Below are positions 1-5,021 of a DNA stretch of 5,021 nucleotides, in pieces. Origin of the DNA: Pseudomonadota bacterium (lineage in GTDB: Bacteria; Pseudomonadota; Alphaproteobacteria; Sphingomonadales; Sphingomonadaceae). Every line of letters starts with the position of its first letter. Within the stretch, counting starts at the first letter, position 1. Location of the stretch: NCBI GenBank assembly GCA_030271565.1, contig JARXKR010000090.1:1-5021 (forward strand), given 5' to 3'. The notes beneath the pieces were generated by a model. It searched no databases. It was not told the origin of the DNA and was given only the letters and a program-made list of their open reading frames with translations. The translations under genes and the position numbers were made by a program.

Positions 1-315
1 GTGGTGCTGGCGCGCGAGGGGCGCGATCCCGCGAGCTTGGGCACCCGCACTGCGATGACCACCTTCGTGTTCGAGGTGAAAAACGTCCCTGCCGCGCTGT
101 ACAAGGCGATGGGCGGGTTCGCCACCAATGGGGTCAACATGACCAAGCTGGAAAGCTACCAGAAGGGTGCGAGTTTTTCCGCGACGACCTTCTATGCCGA
201 TATCGTCGGCGCACCGGGCGATCCGGCGGTCGACCGCGCGCTCGAGGAGCTGGCGTTCCACTGCAAGGAACTGCGCATTCTGGGTTCATACCCGCAGGAG
301 CGTGCGCGCGGGTAA
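1..315 (+). CDS. pheA: Prephenate dehydratase, C-terminal ACT domain (5'-truncated by window)
   Basis: Prephenate dehydratase converts prephenate to phenylpyruvate in phenylalanine biosynthesis. Its C-terminal ACT domain binds phenylalanine for feedback inhibition. Only the last 104 codons are visible, ending at TAA 313-315. Frame 1 is open to the left edge and the sequence begins inside the protein, so the GTG at position 1 is not taken as the real start. The ACT domain runs from about residue 19 of the visible part: TTFVFEVKNVPAALYKAM, then GGFATNGVNMTKLESYQ (about 39-54), then FYADI (64-68), then the closing strand LRILGSYP. This matches the PheA ACT layout, with the family's ESRP effector-binding motif appearing as ESYQ (residues 51-54). 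The catalytic domain lies outside the window. The gene is separated from the next operon by a 240-bp gap filled with repeats, so it is probably a separate transcription unit. No clear intrinsic terminator with a T-run follows the stop. I am confident of the family and confident that it is partial. Confidence 0.9.
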   Translation: MVLAREGRDPASLGTRTAMTTFVFEVKNVPAALYKAMGGFATNGVNMTKLESYQKGASFSATTFYADIVGAPGDPAVDRALEELAFHCKELRILGSYPQERARG

Positions 316-317
316 GG

Positions 318-481
318 TTCAACCGAAAGTCCCAACCCCGTTCGTGGTGAGCAGCGACTGAACGTAGTGAAGGCGCGTCTCGAACCACCCAGCGCTGCGC
401 AGGGTCCTTCGAGACAGCCTTTCAGCCCTTCGCAAGCTCCGGGCTTCAATGCTTCCTCAGGACGAACGGAGGTGGGTTGAA
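318..481. repeat. Inverted pair of REP-like hairpins (sphingomonad-type intergenic repeat)
   Basis: This non-coding block begins two bases after the pheA stop and is an imperfect palindrome. Outer arms are TTCAACC (318-324) against GGTTGAA (475-481). CCCAACCCCGTTCGT (331-345) matches the reverse complement of 462-476 at 13 of 15 positions. GTCTCGAACCACC (377-389) matches the reverse complement of 403-415 at 11 of 13. Each half also closes on itself: GTGGT (344-348) pairs with ACCAC (384-388), and GTCCT (404-408) pairs with AGGAC (459-463). The right half has an extra AGCCC/GGGCT stem (424-428 with 441-445). The GTTCGTNNTGAG...TCGAANNAC pattern resembles repeats I recall as common between genes of sphingomonads; that link is from memory. 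The function is unknown. Stabilising the pheA mRNA 3' end or insulating the next operon are possible roles. No transposase or target-site duplication is seen. Confidence 0.75.
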
Positions 482-517
482 GTAATGAATTGCGACAAGC
501 GAATACTTGTTTCTCAT
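477..517 (+). promoter_or_regulatory. Possible promoter region of the DUF4129-DUF58 operon
   Basis: This is a short stretch of lower GC than its surroundings, between the repeat and the first operon gene. Weak sigma-70-like hexamers can be picked out: TTGAAG (477-482) with AATACT (502-507) at 19-bp spacing, or TTGCGA (490-495) with TCTCAT (512-517) at 16-bp spacing. Each hexamer matches consensus at only four of six positions. A small inverted repeat, ACAAG-6-CTTGT (495-510), overlaps both candidates and could be an operator. The main support is location, since a promoter is expected upstream of 556 and this is the only AT-richer spot. The assignment is tentative. Confidence 0.22.
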
Positions 518-540
518 GCTTGCCCCGCAACTAGCGCCGT

Positions 541-552
541 GCCACCTGTGGC
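541..552 (+). promoter_or_regulatory. Short palindrome in place of a ribosome binding site before the DUF4129 start
   Basis: GCCAC (541-545) and GTGGC (548-552) form a 5-bp inverted repeat just upstream of the GTG at 556. A second GTGGC begins at the start codon itself (556-560), so the left arm could pair with either copy. No Shine-Dalgarno sequence is visible in the 20 bases before 556. The structure could modulate access to the start codon or could be chance. It matters mainly because the start of the first operon gene rests on frame limits and not on a ribosome binding site. Confidence 0.25.
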
Positions 553-555
553 GTA

Positions 556-1215
556 GTGGCCGGGCAGGAAATTCAGGGGGCGCAATCGGCGCAGGATGCA
601 GCGGCAGCGTGGAGCCGCGTGCACGCCAATCCCGATATCCAGTTCGCCCCGGTCGACATGGCGATCAAGCCTGCCGAGCCGCCCGGCTGGCTGATTGCCT
701 TGGGCAAGATCCTGCGCGCCATTTTCGAACCGATCGGCCGCGCGCTGGGACTGTCTTGGCCGGTGCTGCAATGGGTGCTGCTCGGCCTGGTGGTGGCGTT
801 CGTCGCCTATGGCGTATGGCGCCTGAGCGAACCGTTGCGGCTGGGTTGGCAGCGCAGACAGGCCGCAGCGCCAGCCGAGACCGAATGGCAGCCCGACCAG
901 GCCGAGGCGCTGGCGCTGCTCGAAGACGCCGACGCACTCGCCCGCGAGGGGCGCTATGACGAGGCTGCGCACCTGCTGCTGCGCCGCTCGGTCCAGCAGA
1001 TCGCCGCAGCCCGGCCCGACTGGATCGGTCGCGCCAGCACCGCGCGCGAAATCGGCGCGATCCCGGCGCTGCCCGACCGCGCGCGCAGCGCGTTCGCGCA
1101 GATCGCCGGGCTGGTCGAACGCAGCCTGTTCGCGCTGCGCGCGCTCACTGCCGACGATTGGCAGGCGGCGCGCGGGGCCTATGCCGAATTCGCGCTCGAG
1201 CGGTTGCCGGGATGA
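556..1215 (+). CDS. DUF4129 domain-containing membrane protein
   Basis: This 219-residue protein has an N-terminal segment containing HANPDIQFAPVD (about 23-34) and a proline-rich stretch leading to PPGWLIALG. One transmembrane helix follows at about 68-88 (SWPVLQWVLLGLVVAFVAYG). A soluble helical C-terminal domain spans about 112-216, with the DUF4129 hallmarks ALLEDADALAREGRYDEAAHLLLRRSVQQI and RPDWIGRASTAREI. Its biochemical role is not established. I infer that it is a membrane-anchored subunit working with the MoxR ATPase and DUF58 protein encoded downstream. An in-frame TAG at 532-534 limits the start. GTG 556 is the first usable codon and keeps the N-terminal region intact, although it has no visible Shine-Dalgarno sequence. 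GTG 619 and ATG 658 are later alternatives that would remove the IQF segment. The stop overlaps the next start (ATGA, 1212-1215), implying translational coupling. The family call is firm and the start less so. Confidence 0.85.
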   Translation: MAGQEIQGAQSAQDAAAAWSRVHANPDIQFAPVDMAIKPAEPPGWLIALGKILRAIFEPIGRALGLSWPVLQWVLLGLVVAFVAYGVWRLSEPLRLGWQRRQAAAPAETEWQPDQAEALALLEDADALAREGRYDEAAHLLLRRSVQQIAAARPDWIGRASTAREIGAIPALPDRARSAFAQIAGLVERSLFALRALTADDWQAARGAYAEFALERLPG

Positions 1216-2554
1216 GCGGCGCGCGGACCAGTCCGTTTTCGCCGCGCGTCGCGCTCGCGCTGGTGCTCGGCGGGGCACTGGCGTTCATCGCGCTGCTGTG
1301 GGCGATCGGCAGCGGGATGAGCGATCCCGCGCCGCAGCCGAGCGGCGCGCATGCCCAGGGCAAAGGGCTGGTCGGCTTTGCCGCGCTGTCCGATTACCTC
1401 AAGGCGCGCGATTACGAGGTGAGCCAGACCCGCACCCGCGGCCCGCACCAGCGCGGCGGGCTGCTGGTGCTGACCCCGCTGCATGAAACCAAGTCGGCCG
1501 ATCTCGCCCGGGTGATCGGCGATCATCGCCCGTTCGGCCCGACCCTGCTGATCATGCCCAAATGGCAGGCGCTGCCGTTCCCGCCGACCGCCCGGGCGAT
1601 CAATCCCAAGATCCATCCCGGCTTTGTCCTGCTCAATCAGGCCGCCGCTCCCCAATGGAAAGGGTTCCATGACGAAGTGAGCGTCGATCTTTCGGCGCTG
1701 GGCGGCGCAGCGGCGACGCGGACCTGGCGCGGTGCAAGCCTGAGCGCCCCGCTGCCGGTTCCGGCCACGGTGCTTTCGGGCAAAGCCAGAGACCTGATGC
1801 CGCTGGTTGTGGCGGGGAACGACATGCGGATGCTCGCAGGCTATTTCATCGACGGCGGAACCTATCCCAAGCTCGATGATCTGGCGCTCGCCCCGCTGCC
1901 GCAGCCCGACGAAGACCAGGCGGCGGAGGATGAGACTGCGGCCCAACCCGATCCGCCGCGCTTCCCGCTGATCGTGGTGTTCGATCCCGACCTGCTCAAC
2001 AACTACGGCATGGGCAATGCGGCCAATGCCCAGCTCGCCGATCAGCTGGTCCGCGCCGCGCTCGATGGCAGCGATAGGCACGTGGTGTTCGACCTGACGC
2101 TGGCCGGTTACGCCCGCTCGCAAAGTCTGCTCGAGCTCGCCTTCACCCCGCCGTTCCTCGCGGCGACGTTGTGCCTGCTGCTCGCTGCGGCGGTGGCGCT
2201 GTGGCGGGCTTATCACCGCTTTGGGCCCCCTTTGCTGGCGGCGCGCTCGATCGCCTTTGGCAAGCGTGCGCTGGTTGCCAATGCCGCCGGGCTGCTGCGC
2301 CGGGCCAAACGCCTGCACTTGCTCGGGGGGCCCTATGCCGATGCTGCGCGCGAGCGCCTGGTCAAGGCGCTGGCGCTGCCCGCGCGGCTCGAACCGCACG
2401 CGGCCGAAGCCGCGATCGACCGCGCGCTGGCGGTGCGCGCGCCGGGCGAGGCCAGCTTCTCGGATGCCGCCGCAGCACTGCGCGCCGCGCGCCGACCCCG
2501 CGATATGTTGCGCGCTGCACAGCGTTTGAATTCACTCGAAAGGATCCTGCTGCA

Positions 2555-2558
<4 letters not shown>
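1212..2558 (+). CDS. DUF4350 domain-containing protein
   Basis: This 448-residue protein has an N-terminal membrane helix at about 13-32 and a second at about 313-333, with a large domain of roughly 280 residues between them. The topology places that domain on one side of the membrane, probably periplasmic. It includes the DUF4350-like region GKGLVGFAALSDYLKARDYEV (about 50-70), a LLVLTP strand, and the later FDPDLLNNYGMGNAANAQLA region (257-276), where the NN-x(6)-NA spacing is typical. The C-terminal tail after the second helix is Arg/Ala-rich and helical, so probably cytosolic. An acidic, low-complexity stretch (about 230-248, PQPDEDQAAEDETAAQPDPP) looks like a flexible linker. The start at 1212 is chosen because it overlaps the previous stop by 4 bp and places the N-terminal helix correctly; the frame stays open further upstream, but that would overlap DUF4129. 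The function is unknown. Gene order suggests it is part of the MoxR/DUF58 membrane assembly. Confidence 0.85.
2538..2544 (+). promoter_or_regulatory. Shine-Dalgarno sequence of the MoxR gene
   Basis: GAAAGGA lies within the last codons of the DUF4350 gene, 10 bases before ATG 2555. It supports that start, which also forms the ATGA overlap with the upstream stop. The alternative in-frame ATG at 2570 would be 25 bases away and is less likely. Confidence 0.55.
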
Positions 2559-3526
<968 letters not shown>

Positions 3527-3543
3527 TTGTTGAACCGCACTCA

Positions 3544-3692
3544 AGGTCTTCTCCGTTTTTGCGAAGCACAAACGGGGAGGTGGCAGTGCGAAGCACTGAC
3601 GGAGGGGTATCGACGCTCGTGCAGACACCCCTCCGTCAGTCGCAAGGGCGACTGCCACCTCCCCATTTGGCTACGCAAAATGGAGAGGACCT
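3544..3692. repeat. 149-bp palindromic element with nested double-cruciform fold
   Basis: The gap between the MoxR and DUF58 genes (3527-3702) is almost wholly this imperfect palindrome. Reading inward, the basal stem pairs 3544-3552 with 3684-3692 (one G-T pair). Side hairpins are CCGTTT...AAACGG (3553-3575) on the left and CCATTT...AAATGG (3663-3683) on the right. The middle stem GGAGGTGG (3576-3583) pairs with 3655-3662. A second pair of side hairpins is CAGTGC-GAA-GCACTG (3584-3598) and CAGTCGC-AAGG-GCGACTG (3637-3654). The top stem ACGGAGGGGT (3599-3608) pairs with 3627-3636 around an 18-base loop. The parts tile the element with no unused bases outside the loops. I recall GGAGGTGGCAG...CTGACGGAGGGGT repeats as common between genes in sphingomonads, but could not check this. 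There is no transposase, no T-run terminator and no visible target duplication. Confidence 0.85.
3682..3689 (+). promoter_or_regulatory. Shine-Dalgarno sequence of the DUF58 gene, inside the repeat's basal stem
   Basis: GGAGAGGA is the only strong Shine-Dalgarno-like sequence upstream of the DUF58 gene. It lies in the right outer arm of the palindrome: its last six bases are in the basal stem and its first two in the adjacent side hairpin. It ends 7 bases before a GTG at 3697 and 13 bases before the ATG at 3703. AGGTGG (3695-3700) is closer to the ATG but only 2 bases away. Folding of the leader RNA would hide this site, so it could be regulatory. Confidence 0.5.
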
Positions 3693-3702
3693 TTAGGTGG
3701 CA

Positions 3703-5021
3703 ATGCGCTCGTTCCCCATCCCCACCGGCCGCGCCGCGCTGCTGGTCGCTGCAGCCGCTCCGGCGGCGCTGCTGCTCGCGGTGCTGGTGCCGGGGAGCTG
3801 GGCCGCGGCGCCGCTGCTCGGGACGCTGGTGCTGGCGCTGGTCTTGCTCGATGCGCTGCTCGCCGGGCGCGCGACCAGCGTCGATCTCTCCGCGCTGCCC
3901 GATGCCGAAGTGGGCGAGCTCGGCTGGCTGGAGGTGCTCGCAAGCTTCGGCGGCGGCTGGCGCAGCCGGGTCGATTGTGCGCTGGCGAGCGACGCACGGC
4001 TGCTGACTGGGGGGACCGGGCACGCCGCGCTGGAACGCGGCGACGATAACCACTGGCTGGCACGGATGGAGTTCCGCCCGAGCCGCCGCGGCACCGCCGA
4101 GGTCGAGGAATTGTGGCTGCGCTGGACCGGGCCATTGGGGCTGGGCGCGCGGCAACTGCGCCGCGCCACGAGCCAACGCGTGCGGGTCTGGCCCAACATT
4201 GCCCCGGTCCGCTCACCCGCCCTGCAGGCCTTCTTGCGCGACGCCCAGTTCGGCCTGATCGCGCGGCGCATCCGCGGCGAGGGCACCATGTTCGAGGCGC
4301 TGAGCGAGTTCGAGCCGGGGATGGACAAGCGCCGGATCGACTGGAAGGCCAGCGCGCGCCACGGGCATCTCTATGCCAAGGAATACGAAGCCGAGCGCAA
4401 CAACCAGATCGTCTTCGCGTTCGATTGCGGGCAGGCAATGTGCGAACCGGTTGCAGGCCTCCCCCGGATCGACCGCGCCGTCACCGCCGCGCTGACCACG
4501 GCCTACGTCGCGCTCAAGGGCGGCGACCGGGTCGCGCTGTTCGGGTTCGCCGCGCGGCCCGAGCTGTTCACGCCGTTCGTCGCCGATGCCCGCCAGTTCA
4601 AGCGGCTGCAACAGGCCGCAGCGGGGCTCGACTACCACGCGCAGGAGCCCAATTTCACGCTGGCCTTGGCGACACTGTCAGCGCGGCTCCAGCGGCGCAG
4701 CATGATCGTGGTCTTCTCCGATTTCACCGACCCGACCAGCGCGCAGCTGATGATCGAAAGCGTCGGGCGGCTGACCAAGCGCCACCTGGTGCTGTTCGTC
4801 ACCATGCACGACGAGGAACTGGGCGGGATCGCCGAGGCTGTGCCCGACGACATGCAGCATCTCGCCATGGCGGTCAGTGCCGATGCCCTGCTGCGCCAGC
4901 GCGCGCTGGTGCTCTCACAACTGCGCCAGCGCGGGGTCGACGTGATCGAGGCACCCTATGAGGCGATCGGCAACCAGCTGATCGATGCCTACCTCAAGAT
5001 CAAGCGCCGGGGCGCGATCGG
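3703..5021 (+). CDS. DUF58 domain-containing protein (vWA-like), 3' end just beyond the window
   Basis: At least 439 residues are visible, with the frame open to the right edge. Two hydrophobic helices at the N-terminus (about 11-30 and 34-54) anchor it in the membrane. A beta-rich region follows, then the DUF58 signature at about 196-231: MFEALSEFEPGMDKRRIDW, followed by KASAR and the KEYEAERNNQ segment. The vWA-like fold continues with FAFDCGQAM (238-246), GGDRVALFGF (273-282), NFTLAL (317-322) and VVFSDFTDPTSAQLM (336-350). The canonical metal-site motif DxSxS is replaced by DCGQA (241-245). DUF58 proteins are partners of MoxR ATPases. ATG 3703 is chosen; GTG 3697 is in frame, adds two residues, and is better spaced from the Shine-Dalgarno sequence. 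TAG 3694-3696 bars anything longer. The final helix (NQLIDAYLKIKRRGAI) resembles the family's C-terminus, so few codons are probably missing. Unlike the three upstream genes, it does not overlap its neighbour. Confidence 0.93.
   Translation, partial: MRSFPIPTGRAALLVAAAAPAALLLAVLVPGSWAAAPLLGTLVLALVLLDALLAGRATSVDLSALPDAEVGELGWLEVLASFGGGWRSRVDCALASDARLLTGGTGHAALERGDDNHWLARMEFRPSRRGTAEVEELWLRWTGPLGLGARQLRRATSQRVRVWPNIAPVRSPALQAFLRDAQFGLIARRIRGEGTMFEALSEFEPGMDKRRIDWKASARHGHLYAKEYEAERNNQIVFAFDCGQAMCEPVAGLPRIDRAVTAALTTAYVALKGGDRVALFGFAARPELFTPFVADARQFKRLQQAAAGLDYHAQEPNFTLALATLSARLQRRSMIVVFSDFTDPTSAQLMIESVGRLTKRHLVLFVTMHDEELGGIAEAVPDDMQHLAMAVSADALLRQRALVLSQLRQRGVDVIEAPYEAIGNQLIDAYLKIKRRGAI

Noticed and set aside
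318..481. CRISPR array or insertion sequence remnant
   Set aside because: There are only two inverted units, with no direct repeats at regular spacing, no transposase fragment and no visible target-site duplication.
1158..1211. Upstream start for the DUF4350 protein
   Set aside because: It would overlap the DUF4129 gene by nearly 60 bases and put a charged segment before the membrane helix. ATG 1212 with the ATGA overlap is simpler.
1179..2399. Long open frame on the minus strand (406 codons) opposite the DUF4350 gene
   Set aside because: Its Arg/Gln/Gly-rich translation has no recognisable domain and lies opposite a well-supported membrane protein. Long antisense frames are expected in high-GC coding DNA.
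2171..2554. N-terminal extension of the MoxR protein within the DUF4350 gene
   Set aside because: The frame is open, but the extension overlaps DUF4350 coding sequence, is Arg/Ala-rich and is foreign to the family. ATG 2555 has an overlap and a Shine-Dalgarno sequence and gives a normal length.
3544..3692. Intrinsic terminator after the MoxR gene
   Set aside because: Despite the strong stem there is no T-run after either the inner or outer hairpins, and the partner gene DUF58 follows in the same direction.
3527..4006. Plus-strand open frame running from the repeat into the DUF58 gene
   Set aside because: Its first part is translated palindrome and the rest is an out-of-frame reading of DUF58. 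The Arg/Cys/Trp-rich composition is unlike a real protein.
4113..4961. Open frame of 282 codons on the plus strand inside the DUF58 gene
   Set aside because: It is out of frame with the DUF58 reading, which carries the conserved signature. Its Arg/Ala/Pro-rich translation is typical of a frame-shifted reading of GC-rich DNA.

Overview
The window is high-GC bacterial DNA. It most likely comes from a sphingomonad alphaproteobacterium (Sphingomonadaceae/Erythrobacteraceae type). I infer this from the style of the encoded proteins, the gene order DUF4129 - DUF4350 - MoxR ATPase - DUF58, and two intergenic palindromic repeats that resemble dispersed elements I associate with that order. No database search was possible. 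All genes read on the + strand.

Layout. Positions 1-315 hold the 3' end of a prephenate dehydratase gene (pheA), comprising its C-terminal ACT regulatory domain. Positions 316-555 are non-coding and are mostly filled by an inverted pair of REP-like hairpins (about 318-481). After them comes a short, relatively AT-rich stretch that may hold the operon promoter. From 556 a compact operon begins. It contains a membrane-anchored DUF4129 protein (556-1215), a two-TM DUF4350 protein (1212-2558) and a MoxR-family AAA+ ATPase (2555-3526). These three genes are joined by 4-bp ATGA stop/start overlaps, so they are probably translationally coupled. A 176-bp gap follows, dominated by a 149-bp palindrome (3544-3692) that can fold into an unusually regular double-cruciform. 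The gap ends at a DUF58 (vWA-like) membrane protein gene (from 3703), which is still open at the right edge of the window.

How the genes may work together. MoxR ATPases and DUF58 proteins are recurrent partners. The ATPase is thought to act as a chaperone that remodels or matures targets presented by the vWA-like partner, often in relation to the cell envelope. The DUF4129 and DUF4350 proteins would supply membrane-anchored subunits of the same assembly. The substrate is not known from the sequence.

The coding content is an ordinary, recurrent housekeeping-type cluster, and I see no defence, toxin or mobile-element system. The most interesting signal is non-coding. In the 149-bp palindrome, two pairs of side hairpins show compensatory differences between the two halves. 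Its basal stem also contains the only convincing Shine-Dalgarno sequence for the DUF58 gene, so the repeat may have become a translational control element inside the operon.
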